64,000 nucleotides of DNA from Lentzea nigeriaca (GCF_016907955.1 NZ_JAFBCX010000029.1:1-64000); one strand, 5' to 3'. Positions 1 through 8,896 are shown, counted from the stretch's first letter. The notes: generated from the letters alone by a model not told the origin. Translations and numbers: made by a program.

Positions 1-91
1 TCGCAATCCACACCGAACCCGGAGGCCCTCCCTCATTCCAAGATCATCCGATCACGTGTCGGACCGTTCGCAACCTCGCGGGGCAGTACAC

Positions 92-646
92 CTAGACGGT
101 CCCTTCCAGCAGAAGAGCCGCGTTCCGCCGGACGTGGCCGGCCGGATCACTGTCGCGCAGCTGCCTGACGAGGTCGAGCAGGCCTGGATGCGGGAAGTAG
201 CCGGTAGCGATGACCACCGACTGGCGAACTCCCGCGTCCGGATCGCCCGCAACGCGCCGGAACGCCTGCGCAAGCTGGTCGCCGTCCTCGTCGGCGGCGG
301 AGAGTGCCGCCGCGTAGACGCAGATCAGCTTGTCGTTCGTGGTGCTCGCCCGGTCCAGCTCCCGCAACGCTTCCGGGGTGGACCAGAGTTCACAGTCGTG
401 CCGGACGTGCGCCGTCACCTCCGCGCTGCCCGGACCGCGCACGGTGAGATACCGGGTGCCGATGGGGCGGTCGTCGACCTGGTGGATCTCGGTCTTGCGA
501 TCGAGGGTCACGAAGATGTCGACGAACGCCCCGGCCTCCGGCTTCTGGTGGTGCGTCAGGATCCAGCCGCGTCGCATGGCCACGAAGTCGACGTCGTCCG
601 ACGTGAAACCGGACTTGAGGACGAACCGGCTGCTGAAATCCGGCAT
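92..646 (-). CDS. hypothetical protein with HEAT-like C-terminus
   Basis: A 184-residue soluble protein of unknown function. The C-terminal third (about residues 118-180) reads as paired amphipathic helices, with segments such as DPDAGVRQSVVIATGYF and DPAGHVRRNAALLL, the pattern of HEAT-like repeats that usually mediate protein binding. The N-terminal part is beta-rich with no catalytic signature I recognise. No signal peptide or membrane segment. The ATG start is one base after the stop of the upstream membrane-protein gene, so it is likely the last gene of a hisS-led transcript. The family name is unknown; the HEAT reading rests on pattern only. Confidence 0.75.
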   Translation of the reverse strand: MPDFSSRFVLKSGFTSDDVDFVAMRRGWILTHHQKPEAGAFVDIFVTLDRKTEIHQVDDRPIGTRYLTVRGPGSAEVTAHVRHDCELWSTPEALRELDRASTTNDKLICVYAAALSAADEDGDQLAQAFRRVAGDPDAGVRQSVVIATGYFPHPGLLDLVRQLRDSDPAGHVRRNAALLLEGTV

Positions 647-647
647 C

Positions 648-1286
648 TCAGTCCAGCGACGTCACGAACTTCGAGACGGCGTCCGGATGGAGCTTCTGCG
701 CCATCCGCCCCGACGGCGCCAGCGACCCCAGCCGGTACAGCGGACGTTCCGGAGCGGCCAGCCCGCGCGCCTCCGCCCGCAGCTGGGCCACGAGCAGCTC
801 CGAGAACACCAGGCCCGGTGTGTCACCGCGTGCGGCCAGCGCGTCGGCGAGGCGGCGCAGCTGGTAGATGCCCAGCTCGCGGCCGCCCATGCCGGAGTAC
901 ATCGACAGCCCGATGTTGATCGCCTTCTTGTTGCCGCGCACGAACAGGCCGACGGTCCTGGCGTTGCGCATGTCGGTGACGAGCAGGTCGAGCGCGTCGG
1001 CGGTGGCGAGGTCGACGGTCCGCGTCCCGAAGCCGCGCACGTGGACGCGCGTGCCCGCCAGCCACGTGGTGCGGCGGGCCTCGGACATCGCGAGCAGCAC
1101 CACCGGCAGCGCCACGATCAGGGCGGCGATGATGCCCGCCCAGCGGCCGCCGATGAAGCCCACGATCGCGCCGAAGGCGAGGGCGACCATCACGCCGCCG
1201 ATCGCCACCATCCGCGCACGCTTGCGGACCGTCACCCGGTCCAGCAGGTCGAGCGAGAGCTGGTCGCTCTTGTCGTCTTGGCTCAC
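648..1286 (-). CDS. membrane protein of unknown function
   Basis: A 212-residue protein with two adjacent hydrophobic segments (about residues 26-44 and 47-66) and a long C-terminal cytoplasmic-type domain rich in Arg and Leu. I chose the GTG at 1286 because it forms a GTGA overlap with the hisS stop. The frame stays open far upstream, but there it runs only through hisS in another frame. Role unknown. The overlap implies translational coupling to hisS, and the following HEAT-like gene starts one base after its stop, so the three are probably cotranscribed. Confidence 0.72.
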   Translation of the reverse strand: MSQDDKSDQLSLDLLDRVTVRKRARMVAIGGVMVALAFGAIVGFIGGRWAGIIAALIVALPVVLLAMSEARRTTWLAGTRVHVRGFGTRTVDLATADALDLLVTDMRNARTVGLFVRGNKKAINIGLSMYSGMGGRELGIYQLRRLADALAARGDTPGLVFSELLVAQLRAEARGLAAPERPLYRLGSLAPSGRMAQKLHPDAVSKFVTSLD

Positions 1287-2530
1287 AGCGCCTTCCGCAC
1301 CGCCTCGACCACGTCCGTCAGCGACACGGTCACCTGCTCGCCCGTGGCGAGGGTCTTCACGCCGATGCTGCCCGCCTCCAGGTCGCGCTCGCCGAGCACC
1401 AGCGCCAACCGGGCACCGGACTTGTCGGCGACCTTGAAGCCCGCCTTCATCGACTTGCCGCCGTAGACCAGGTCGGTGCGCACGCCGGCCGCGCGCAGCT
1501 CGCCCGCGATCGCCACCAGCCTGGCCCGCGCGGCCTCGCCCAGCGGCACGCCGATCACGTCGACGCGGCTGAACTCCGGCAGCACGCCCTCGGCCTGGGC
1601 CGCGAGCAACGCCCTGTCGACGCCCAGGCCGAACCCGACACCGGACAGCTCCTGGCCGCCGAGCTGCGCCATCAGGCCGTCGTAGCGGCCGCCGCCGCCG
1701 ATGCCCGACTGCGCGCCCAGGCCGTCGTGGACGAACTCGAACGTCGTCTTCGTGTAGTAGTCGAGGCCGCGGACCATGCGCGGGTTCTCCACGAACTTCA
1801 CGCCCAGCTCCGTCAGGTAGCCCTTGACGAGCTCGTAGTGCGCCCGGCACTCGTCACACAGGTGATCCACCATCAGCGGCGCCTCGGCGACCATGGCGCG
1901 CACCTCCGGCCGCTTGTCGTCGAGCACGCGCAGCGGGTTCAGCTCGGCGCGCTGGCGGGTCGCCTCGTCGAGCGGCAGCTTCGCGAGGAACTCCTGCAGC
2001 AGCGAGCGGTAGGCGGGACGGCAGTTCGCGTCGCCCAGCGACGTGAGCTCCAGCCGGTAGCCGGTGAGGCCCAGCGCGCGGAACCCGGCGTCACCGACCG
2101 CGATGACCTCGGCGTCCAGGGCCGGGTCGTCGATGCCGATCGCCTCGATGCCGACCTGGTGGAACTGCCGGTACCGGCCGGCCTGCGGGGCCTCGGCGCG
2201 GAAGAACTGACCCGCGTAGTAGAGCTTCGCCGGCAGCTGGCCGCGGTCGAGGCTGTGCTCGATCACGGCCCGCATCACGCCCGCGGTGCCCTCCGGTCGC
2301 AGCGTGATGGAGCGGTCGCCGCGGTCGAGGAAGGTGTACATCTCCTTCGTCACGACGTCGGTCGACTCGCCGACACCGCGCGAGAACAGCGCCGTGTCCT
2401 CGAAGACCGGCAGCTCCACGTAGCCGTAGCCCGCGAGCTCGGCTGCACGGGTCAGCGTCGACCGGACGTGCAGGAACGCGGCGGACGTCGGCGGGATGTA
2501 GTCGGGAACGCCTTTGGGAGCGGAAAACAC
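1283..2530 (-). CDS. hisS: histidyl-tRNA synthetase
   Basis: Class II aminoacyl-tRNA synthetase that charges tRNA-His in the cytoplasm. It has 415 residues, normal for bacterial HisRS. Visible signatures are motif 2 in the FRAEAPQAGRYRQFHQ stretch, the histidine-specific RGLDYYTKTTFE segment, and the GGGGRYDGL motif before the C-terminal anticodon-binding domain (about 320-415). The GTG start lies 5 bp after the stop of the MBL-fold hydrolase gene. The pairing with that hydrolase matches Rv2580c/Rv2581c in M. tuberculosis. The synteny supports the assignment beyond the motifs. Confidence 0.97.
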   Translation of the reverse strand: MFSAPKGVPDYIPPTSAAFLHVRSTLTRAAELAGYGYVELPVFEDTALFSRGVGESTDVVTKEMYTFLDRGDRSITLRPEGTAGVMRAVIEHSLDRGQLPAKLYYAGQFFRAEAPQAGRYRQFHQVGIEAIGIDDPALDAEVIAVGDAGFRALGLTGYRLELTSLGDANCRPAYRSLLQEFLAKLPLDEATRQRAELNPLRVLDDKRPEVRAMVAEAPLMVDHLCDECRAHYELVKGYLTELGVKFVENPRMVRGLDYYTKTTFEFVHDGLGAQSGIGGGGRYDGLMAQLGGQELSGVGFGLGVDRALLAAQAEGVLPEFSRVDVIGVPLGEAARARLVAIAGELRAAGVRTDLVYGGKSMKAGFKVADKSGARLALVLGERDLEAGSIGVKTLATGEQVTVSLTDVVEAVRKAL

Positions 2531-2535
2531 GTTTC

Positions 2536-3231
2536 TCAGAGTCCTCGGTGCGGGGCGGCCGGAGCATCCTGCAGCTGAAGCAGGTAGGGGTTCGTCGCAC
2601 GCTCGCGGCCTATGGTCGTCGTCGGGCCGTGGCCGGGCAGCACCACCGTGTCGTCGGGCAAGGTGAGGACCTTGTTCTGCAGAGACGACAGCATGCGCGA
2701 GTGGTCACCGCCAGGCAGGTCGGTGCGTCCGATGGAACCGGCGAAGAGCGTGTCACCCGAGATCACCAGGCGACCGCCTTCCTGCACGCCGGAGCGGAAC
2801 ATCACCGACCCGCCGGTATGGCCTGGCGTGTGGTCGACGGTGATCTGCAGCCCGGCGAGGTCGAGGTCGGCGCCGTCGACGAGCGAGCGGACCTCGCTCG
2901 GCTCGCGCATCTCGAGGTTCCCCCCGAAGAACGCGGCCGACTCGCGGCTGATGCCCTTCAGCGGATCGGCGAGCATCTCGACGTCGTCCGGGTGGATGTA
3001 CGCGGGGATGTCGTTGCCGTCGCAGACCGGGGTGACGGAGAACGTGTGGTCGAAGTGCCCGTGCGTGAGCAACACGGCGACAGGCGCGAGCCGGTGCTTG
3101 CGCAAGGCCTGCTCGATCGGTTCGACCGCGTCCTGACCGGGATCGATGATCACGCAGGGCTCGCCCTCACCGGCCGCGAGGACGAAGCAGTTCGCCTGCA
3201 GCGCGCCAGTGGGGAACCCGATCACGAGCAC
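2536..3231 (-). CDS. MBL-fold metallo-hydrolase (glyoxalase II-like)
   Basis: A 231-residue metallo-beta-lactamase-fold hydrolase. The zinc-binding HxHxDH motif is visible as THGHFDH near residue 58. HTPGHTGGS and SGDTLF supply the next metal ligands, and the last histidine is in LPGHGPTT. This set fits the glyoxalase II/hydroxyacylglutathione hydrolase subgroup, although in an actinobacterium the thiol partner could be mycothiol. The substrate is not evident. I chose the GTG at 3231 because AGGGAGG precedes it by 8 bases. It heads the hisS transcript and lies divergently from the cyclophilin, as Rv2581c does next to ppiB. Confidence 0.88.
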   Translation of the reverse strand: MLVIGFPTGALQANCFVLAAGEGEPCVIIDPGQDAVEPIEQALRKHRLAPVAVLLTHGHFDHTFSVTPVCDGNDIPAYIHPDDVEMLADPLKGISRESAAFFGGNLEMREPSEVRSLVDGADLDLAGLQITVDHTPGHTGGSVMFRSGVQEGGRLVISGDTLFAGSIGRTDLPGGDHSRMLSSLQNKVLTLPDDTVVLPGHGPTTTIGRERATNPYLLQLQDAPAAPHRGL

Positions 3232-3345
3232 GAAAATGACCTCCCTGTTCAACCACAGCCTAACCACCACACAAAGCTCATATGCCCAGGCCCTAGACTC
3301 CCGAGCCGTCCGCCCTATTCGCATGAGTCCCTGGGGAGGGAGCAC

Positions 3346-4197
3346 GTGCCCACCAACGAGCAGCGACGCGCGGCAGCCAAGCGCAAGCTTGAGCGCCAGA
3401 TGGTCTACCGCCAGCAGCGGGCCAAGAAGCGTCGCATCATCGCCGTCGTGTCGACGGTCGTCGTTGTTGCGCTCGTCGGAGGTGGTGTGTGGTGGCTCGC
3501 GACCCACGACTTCGGCAACGGTGACGCGGCCGCGTCGGAGACTCCGCAGAAGGAGTCGGTGGACAAGGCGGAGAACATCCCCACAGCACTGCACCAGATC
3601 CCGAAGCGCCCGCAGGCGCTGCCGGCGAAGGTGAACTGTGAATACACGAAGGGCCAGGAGCCGGCGGCCAAGGAGAACACGCCGCCCGCGAACGGCGAGC
3701 AGTCCGCCAGCGGCACCGTCGCGGTCACGCTCGGCACCTCGATCGGCGACCTGAAGCTGAACCTCGACCGCTCGCTCGCGCCGTGCACGGTCAACAACTT
3801 CGTGAACCTGGCGAAGCAGAAGTACTTCGACAACACCACCTGCCACCGCCTCACGGTGAAGGGCATCCAGGTCCTGCAGTGCGGCGACCCCGGCGGCGAC
3901 GGCAGGGGCGGCCCCGGCTACTCGTTCAAGGACGAGACCTACCCGGAGCTCACCTACGGCCGCGGCGTGCTCGCCATGGCGAACTCGGGCCCGGACACCA
4001 ACGGCTCGCAGTTCTTCATCGTCTACGGCGACACGCAGCTGAAGCCGGACTACACCGTGTTCGGCACGGTCGACGAGGAGTCGCTGAAGAAGATCGACGA
4101 GGTCGCGAAGACCGGCACGATCTCGCAGACGCCCGGCCAGGGCGACGGCAAGCCGAAGACCCCGGTCGACATCAAGTCGGCGACGGTCGCCAACTAA
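3346..4197 (+). CDS. membrane-anchored cyclophilin-type peptidyl-prolyl isomerase
   Basis: A 283-residue cyclophilin-type PPIase, expected to catalyse cis-trans isomerisation of Xaa-Pro bonds outside the membrane. A basic N-terminus (residues 1-28) is followed by one membrane segment (about 30-50), a flexible linker, then the cyclophilin domain (about 120-280). Typical signatures are CTVNNFVNLAKQKYFDNTTCHR and NTNGSQFFI-like NGSQFFIVYGD. The start is the GTG at 3346 behind GGGGAGGG. It is transcribed away from the MBL hydrolase and ends in a strong hairpin. Synteny matches Rv2582 (ppiB), the probable orthologue. The family's usual active-site Arg position is occupied (CHR). Confidence 0.93.
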   Translation: MPTNEQRRAAAKRKLERQMVYRQQRAKKRRIIAVVSTVVVVALVGGGVWWLATHDFGNGDAAASETPQKESVDKAENIPTALHQIPKRPQALPAKVNCEYTKGQEPAAKENTPPANGEQSASGTVAVTLGTSIGDLKLNLDRSLAPCTVNNFVNLAKQKYFDNTTCHRLTVKGIQVLQCGDPGGDGRGGPGYSFKDETYPELTYGRGVLAMANSGPDTNGSQFFIVYGDTQLKPDYTVFGTVDEESLKKIDEVAKTGTISQTPGQGDGKPKTPVDIKSATVAN

Positions 4198-4207
4198 CTC
4201 TTCACAT

Positions 4208-4258
4208 GATGAAGGGGAACCTTCCTCCACCTCACGTGGATGAAGGTTCCCCTTCATC
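4208..4258. terminator. bidirectional hairpin terminator, GATGAA family
   Basis: Two perfect 16-nt arms, GATGAAGGGGAACCTT at 4208-4223 and its complement at 4243-4258, enclose a 19-nt loop with its own small CCAC/GTGG palindrome. It lies between the convergent cyclophilin and small secreted protein genes, so it can stop transcription from both sides. A close copy occurs at 57174-57222. Confidence 0.85.
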
Positions 4259-4300
4259 GTTTCCAGCGGGCGCGGCCGCGGGGGCCTTCTCGTGCCGGCG

Positions 4301-4600
4301 TCAGGCGACCTGCGCCCTGGCCTCCACGGCGGTCCAGCCCTGCGACTTGTCGCATTGTGCGGACGAGCGGAAGCCCGGCGGCACCTTGGACCCGGCCTTG
4401 AAGAACGACTCGCCGCCCTTCTCGCACCTGAGGATCACGTAGTGGAAGTTGCCGCCACCGCCGCGGCAGATCGCGTGACCCATGTTCCGGCCAGACTCGA
4501 CCCAGGCCTCGCAGACCCTGTCGTCCGCGACCGCCGCGCCCGGCAGCAGCACCGCCGCCACGGCCGCCGCGGCAGCGGCCATCCCGACCAGCTTCTTCAT
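4301..4600 (-). CDS. small secreted protein
   Basis: A 99-residue exported protein. Residues 1-28 form a classical Sec signal: MKK, then an Ala/Val-rich core ending in GAAVADD, with likely cleavage after AVA. The mature part of about 70 residues has four cysteines (CEAW, ICRGGG, LRCEKG, AQCDKS) that could form two disulfides. ATG at 4600 is preceded by GGGGGA at proper spacing. Function unknown. Many actinobacteria carry such small Cys-containing secreted proteins, but I cannot name the family. It converges on the cyclophilin gene and shares the hairpin there. Confidence 0.78.
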   Translation of the reverse strand: MKKLVGMAAAAAAVAAVLLPGAAVADDRVCEAWVESGRNMGHAICRGGGGNFHYVILRCEKGGESFFKAGSKVPPGFRSSAQCDKSQGWTAVEARAQVA

Positions 4601-4696
4601 GTCCGTCCCCCAGGAGGTTGATCTTGTTCTGGCGGGCGTCACCATGCCAGCCGGAAGCGGGGAACGGGCCCGAGTTGCCCCCAGTTGCACAGGAGC

Positions 4697-4718
4697 CCCC
4701 GGCCTGAGCAGGCCGGGG
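4697..4718 (-). terminator. rel terminator
   Basis: Hairpin CCCCGGCCT, loop GAGC, AGGCCGGGG, ending 17 bp downstream of the rel stop on the minus strand. The GC-rich 9-bp stem with a 4-nt loop fits an intrinsic actinobacterial terminator without a long U tract. Confidence 0.8.
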
Positions 4719-4734
4719 ACGCCCTGATGCTGAT

Positions 4735-7026
4735 CTACGAGGCCGACGTCACGCGGTAGACGTCGTAGACGCCCTCAACGCTCCGCACGGCCTTCAGAAC
4801 GTGTCCGAGGTGCTTCGGGTCGCCCATCTCGAACGAGAACCGGCTGACGGCCACTCTGTCGCGCGACGTCGTCACCGACGCCGACAGGATGTTCACGCGC
4901 TCGTCGGCCAGCACCTTCGTGACGTCCGACAGCAGCCGGTGCCGGTCGAGCGCCTCCACCTGGATGGCCACCAGGAAGACACTGGACGCCGACGGCGCCC
5001 ACTCGACGTCGAGCAGCCGCTCCGGCGACTTCAGCAGCTCGTCCGCGTTCGTGCAGTCGGTGCGGTGCACGGACACACCGCCGCCGCGCGTCACGAAGCC
5101 GAGGATGTCGTCGCCCGGCACCGGGGTGCAGCAGCGGGCGAGCTTCACCCACACGTCGCCCGCGTCCTTGACGATCACGCCCGCGTCGCCAGTGGGGCGA
5201 CGCCTCGTGACCGTGGACGGGGTGGCGCGGTCGGCCAGTTCCTCCTCGGCGTGTTCGACACCGCCGAGCTGCGCGACGAGCCGCTGCACGACGTGCCTGG
5301 CCGAGGTGTGGCCCTCGCCGACCGCCGCGTACAGCGCGCTCATGTCCGGGTAGTGCAGTTCCTTCGCCAGGGCCTGCATCGAGTCGACGCTGACCAGACG
5401 CTGGATCGGCAGCCCGACGCGCCGGACCTCCTTGGTGATCGCGTCCTTGCCCTGCTCGATCGCCTCTTCCTTGCGCTCCTTGGCGAACCACTGCTTGATC
5501 TTCGCCTTGGCGCGCGGGGACGCGACGAAGCTCAACCAGTCGCGGGACGGGCCCGCGCCCTCCGCCTTGGAGGTGAAGATCTCGACGACCTCGCCGTTCT
5601 CGAGCTTGCGTTCGAGAGCGACCAGGCGACCGTTCACACGGGCGCCGATGCAGCGGTGACCCACCTCGGTGTGGACGGCGTAGGCGAAGTCGACCGGCGT
5701 CGAGCCCGTCGGCAGCGTCTGCACGTCGCCCTTGGGCGTGAACACGAAGATCTCGCGCGCGGCGAGGTCCCAGCGCAGCCCTTCGAGGAACTCACCGGGG
5801 TCCGCGGCTTCCCGCTGCCAGTCGAGGAGCTGACGCATCCACGCCATCTCGTCGATCTCGACGGACTTGCCGTTGTGCGTGCCCTTGGTTTCCTTGTACC
5901 GCCAGTGCGCCGCGATGCCGTACTCGGCCCGCTGGTGCATCTCGTGGGTGCGGATCTGCACCTCGAGAGGCTTGCCGTCGGGACCGATGACGGTCGTGTG
6001 CAGCGACTGGTACACGCCGAACCGCGGCTGCGCGATGTAGTCCTTGAACCGCCCCGGCATCGGCTGCCACGCCGCATGGACGACGCCCATCGCCGCGTAG
6101 CAGTCGCGCACCTCGTCGACCAGGATCCGCACACCCACGAGGTCGTGGATGTCGTCGAAGTCGCGGCCGCGGACGATCATCTTCTGGTTGATCGAGTAGT
6201 AGTGCTTCGGCCGTCCCTCGACCTTCGCGACGATCCGCGCACCCTCCAGCTGGGTGTGCAGCTCGTCGACGACGGTCCTCAGATACGTGTCGCGACTCGG
6301 TGCGCGCTTCGCGACCAGCCGCACGATCTCGTCGTACTTCTTCGGCTGCAGGATCGCGAACGCGAGGTCCTCCAGCTCCCACTTGACGGTCGCCATGCCC
6401 AGCCGGTGGGCCAGCGGTGCGAGCACTTCGAGCGTTTCACGGGCCTTGCGGGCCTGCTTCTCCGGCGGCAGGAACCGCATGGTGCGCATGTTGTGCAGCC
6501 GGTCGGCGAGCTTGATGACCAGAACCCGCGGGTCCTTCGCCATCGCGATGACCATCTTGCGAATGGTCTCCGCCTCGGCCGCTGCCCCCAGCTTGACCTT
6601 GTCCAGCTTCGTGACACCGTCGACGAGGCGAGCGACTTCCTCGCCGAAGTCGTCCTTCAGCTGCCCCAGCGAGTAGTCGGTGTCTTCAACTGTGTCGTGC
6701 AGCAGCGCGGCCACCAGCGTCGTGGTGTCCATGCCCAGCTCGGCGAGGATCGTCGCCACGGCGAGCGGATGGGTGATGTACGGGTCGCCGGACTTGCGGC
6801 GCTGCGGGCGGTGCTTCTCCTCGGCAACGTCGTACGCGTGCTGCAGAAGCGCCAGATCGGCCTTGGGATGGAGGTCACGGTGCACGGCGGCGAGAGGTTC
6901 GAGGACCTGCTTCACCGGGGCCGCACGTTGGGCGGTGATGCGCCGCGCGAGGCGGGCACGCACGCGCCGGGTAGCCGACGGTTGAACAACCGTCGCAGCG
7001 GGTTCGGTGTCTTGACTCAACCCCAC
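4735..7026 (-). CDS. rel: bifunctional (p)ppGpp synthetase/hydrolase
   Basis: A 763-residue RSH protein that makes and degrades the alarmone (p)ppGpp in the stringent response. Order of domains: HD hydrolase (about 60-220, with HDTVEDT and ADRLHNMRT, consistent with an active hydrolase), synthetase (about 270-410, with RFKDYIAQP and YQSLHTTVIGP), TGS (about 450-510, TPKGDVQTLP), a helical region, and a C-terminal ACT domain (about 690-763). The start is a GTG directly after the promoter region. In relatives apt lies immediately upstream; here about 2.5 kb of other genes intervene (7143-9531). A terminator hairpin follows the stop. Confidence 0.97.
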   Translation of the reverse strand: MGLSQDTEPAATVVQPSATRRVRARLARRITAQRAAPVKQVLEPLAAVHRDLHPKADLALLQHAYDVAEEKHRPQRRKSGDPYITHPLAVATILAELGMDTTTLVAALLHDTVEDTDYSLGQLKDDFGEEVARLVDGVTKLDKVKLGAAAEAETIRKMVIAMAKDPRVLVIKLADRLHNMRTMRFLPPEKQARKARETLEVLAPLAHRLGMATVKWELEDLAFAILQPKKYDEIVRLVAKRAPSRDTYLRTVVDELHTQLEGARIVAKVEGRPKHYYSINQKMIVRGRDFDDIHDLVGVRILVDEVRDCYAAMGVVHAAWQPMPGRFKDYIAQPRFGVYQSLHTTVIGPDGKPLEVQIRTHEMHQRAEYGIAAHWRYKETKGTHNGKSVEIDEMAWMRQLLDWQREAADPGEFLEGLRWDLAAREIFVFTPKGDVQTLPTGSTPVDFAYAVHTEVGHRCIGARVNGRLVALERKLENGEVVEIFTSKAEGAGPSRDWLSFVASPRAKAKIKQWFAKERKEEAIEQGKDAITKEVRRVGLPIQRLVSVDSMQALAKELHYPDMSALYAAVGEGHTSARHVVQRLVAQLGGVEHAEEELADRATPSTVTRRRPTGDAGVIVKDAGDVWVKLARCCTPVPGDDILGFVTRGGGVSVHRTDCTNADELLKSPERLLDVEWAPSASSVFLVAIQVEALDRHRLLSDVTKVLADERVNILSASVTTSRDRVAVSRFSFEMGDPKHLGHVLKAVRSVEGVYDVYRVTSAS

Positions 7027-7142
7027 GCTCCTCGGGTCTCGCGAGTACCGAGGATAACGCGTTTACGGTGACGAAACTTCCGGACGCTCGACGAGCGGCG
7101 CAGCTCACACGGTGAACGCCACCCGAACTTTTGCTGAGCCGA

Positions 7143-7319
7143 TCAGGCGACGCTCGCCACGAACGCGCGCCACGCCTGAATCGAAAAGACCAGGGCGTCA
7201 CCGCGAGTGGCCTTCGAGTCACGCACGAGTGCATCCTGGGCCAGCGACACCTCCACACATGCGGTGTCCCCCTCGGGACCGCTGTAGGTGCTCTTACGCC
7301 AGCTCCGCTCGTGGAACAT
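7143..7319 (-). CDS. DUF397 protein
   Basis: A 58-residue DUF397 protein. The diagnostic core is WRKSTYSGPEGDTACVEVS followed by VRDSKATRGDALVFS and a terminal WRAFVAS. In Streptomyces such proteins are encoded beside WhiJ-type XRE regulators and are thought to modulate them. ATG at 7319 lies inside the last codons of the XRE gene (26-bp overlap), so the two are translationally coupled. The longer open frame upstream is only overlap with that gene. Family assignment is firm; the biochemical action is unproven even in characterised relatives. Confidence 0.9.
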   Translation of the reverse strand: MFHERSWRKSTYSGPEGDTACVEVSLAQDALVRDSKATRGDALVFSIQAWRAFVASVA

Positions 7320-8148
7320 GAGAGTCCTTCCGCAGTCCGCTGACGTAGTTCGCCAGCAGGCCACGTGATTGTCCCTCATCCAAAGCGAGGGCATCCAACC
7401 ACTTGAAGAACTCCCGGCTGTCCGCGATGGCTGCGCCGTCGTGCGCGAAGACGTTTCCGAGGTCGGTCTCGCTGTACGCCACCGGAATCAGCTTCTCGAA
7501 GCTGAAGAGCATGCGCGGAGACATCCTGATCGGGCCGGGACCAGCAGACATCGGCACGATCCGAAGGATGTGCGTATTGAACAGCATGCGGAGGTACTGC
7601 TCCTCCATGATCCGCTCGTCGCCGACCTGAAGTTGGAGAGCCAACTCGTGCACATAGAAGCGGCACTCTGGACGGTTCTGAACCCTCTGCAGGATCGCCT
7701 GCCGATCCATGCGCCACTTGAGGCTCTTCTCGACATCCGCTGGCGTCTTGCGACCTGTGGAAAGCAGCGCTTCCGCATACTCGCGCGTTTGAATGAGGCC
7801 GGGGACCGTCAGCACGTCATAGCAAGTGATCTTCTTGGCCTTCGCCTCCGTCATCGCGAGGGTCCGGAGGTTGTCGGGCACCAGCACCACGTACGGGTCG
7901 AAGGCGTAGCGGTACCGGTCGCGGAAGCGTTCGAAGTAGGCGCTGTCGCGGCCGCACGTCATGAGGTACTGGACGAGGTCGATCTCGCTCGCACGCGCCT
8001 TGCCGTTCTCGATGTTCGAGACCTTGCTCGGGTCCCAGCCGAGCCGCTCGGCGAAGGCGAACCCGGTCAGCGTCGTGAACTTCTCACGCAGGCGGCGAAG
8101 CTCGTCGCCGAGGTCGCGGCTGTAGGCGGTGGAGGTGATCGCAGTCAT
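7294..8148 (-). CDS. XRE-family regulator with DUF5753 domain
   Basis: A 284-residue DNA-binding regulator. The N-terminal helix-turn-helix (about residues 10-70) contains the typical segment FAERLGWDPSKVSNIENGK. The remaining about 190 residues match the DUF5753 domain (FEELA-like region, LTVPGLIQTREYAEAL, then YVHELAL). I chose ATG at 8148, which makes an ATGA overlap with the upstream small gene, rather than the ATG at 8166. It forms a three-gene operon with that small protein and the DUF397 gene. WhiJ-like modules of this type control development or antibiotic production in Streptomyces. The target genes here are unknown. Confidence 0.9.
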   Translation of the reverse strand: MTAITSTAYSRDLGDELRRLREKFTTLTGFAFAERLGWDPSKVSNIENGKARASEIDLVQYLMTCGRDSAYFERFRDRYRYAFDPYVVLVPDNLRTLAMTEAKAKKITCYDVLTVPGLIQTREYAEALLSTGRKTPADVEKSLKWRMDRQAILQRVQNRPECRFYVHELALQLQVGDERIMEEQYLRMLFNTHILRIVPMSAGPGPIRMSPRMLFSFEKLIPVAYSETDLGNVFAHDGAAIADSREFFKWLDALALDEGQSRGLLANYVSGLRKDSHVPRAELA

Positions 8149-8354
8149 TGGTCCGACGGTAGGCATTGACCCTCCTCCACGAATCCGCTCATTCGGGTGA
8201 AAACGGGGGTATCAGGCGGCGGGCCAAAACGCCGTTCCAATTCGACAATCTTCCGCATGATCACATTATCCCGAACGCGAATTTCCGCGACTTCGTCAAC
8301 GACTGCGCTCAGCAGTTTGCCGGTGGACATAAGCCGGAGGTCTGGTTCGCTCAT
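8145..8354 (-). CDS. small protein upstream of XRE/DUF397 pair
   Basis: A 69-residue acidic, helical protein with no family I recognise. The middle part (residues about 12-42) looks like a short coiled coil, which suggests dimerisation or binding to the adjacent XRE regulator. It has no membrane segment or cysteines. It leads the operon and overlaps the XRE gene by 4 bp (ATGA). The ATG at 8354 follows a palindromic upstream region. It could be a third partner of the regulator, but nothing in the sequence proves that. Confidence 0.6.
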   Translation of the reverse strand: MSEPDLRLMSTGKLLSAVVDEVAEIRVRDNVIMRKIVELERRFGPPPDTPVFTRMSGFVEEGQCLPSDQ

Positions 8355-8405
8355 GCGTTCGACCTTACCGCAAGATCACGGCGAAAATGCACGTCAGCGA
8401 TCACA

Positions 8406-8419
8406 CGTTCGGGTGAACG
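8406..8419. promoter_or_regulatory. candidate XRE operator
   Basis: CGTTC-GGGT-GAACG, an inverted repeat with 5-bp arms, lies 52 bp upstream of the first gene of the XRE operon. The core TTCGGGTGAA recurs at 8192-8201 inside the operon's first gene. The position and repetition suggest autoregulation; no footprint is known. Confidence 0.4.
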
Positions 8420-8576
8420 AACACGAACCATATGGCACCGTTACTGCACATCTCTCTAGACACAAAGCAACCTCTGGAAACACCTAAAGCAATAGAAACC
8501 GACGCACGCCGAAATTCGTTCCCGACGATCGAGGGTGCGTACCGGACCGGCACAGCCGCCTGACAGACTCCCGAGC

Positions 8577-8852
8577 GTGAGGACACTCCTGTGGTGCGCC
8601 GGCATGACCGCGGTCTGGCTGGGCACGATGGCGTACCTGGCGCTGGACGACCCGCACTACATCGACCCGAGGTCGATCATCGGCTCCGCGGTGGGCTGGA
8701 TCCTCGCCACCTCCGTCAGCTACCTGCTGCTCCGGCGCGCCGAGTCCCCGCAGCTGTGGGAGATCGCGGTGGTCACGGCACCGGCGTCGCTGGTGACATT
8801 GGTGTTCGTCTCAATCGGGGCCGCCTTCATGGCGCCGCCACCACCCGCCTGA
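8577..8852 (+). CDS. small membrane protein
   Basis: About 91 residues with three predicted membrane segments (MTAVWLGTMAYLAL, IIGSAVGWILATSVSYLLL, VTAPASLVTLVFVSIGAAF). I prefer the GTG at 8577. A GTG at 8535 would add 14 residues with no membrane character. No clear Shine-Dalgarno precedes either, so the start is uncertain. It is the first of three small membrane-protein genes in tandem that lie in the insert between rel and apt. Function unknown. Confidence 0.6.
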   Translation: MRTLLWCAGMTAVWLGTMAYLALDDPHYIDPRSIIGSAVGWILATSVSYLLLRRAESPQLWEIAVVTAPASLVTLVFVSIGAAFMAPPPPA

Positions 8853-8896
8853 CATGCTTGATCGCTCCAAGTGAGCGCCAGGTCTGGGGGACCCCG

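Noticed and set aside
4801..7071. 756-codon open frame antisense to rel
   Set aside because: Shadow of rel; no recognisable domain.
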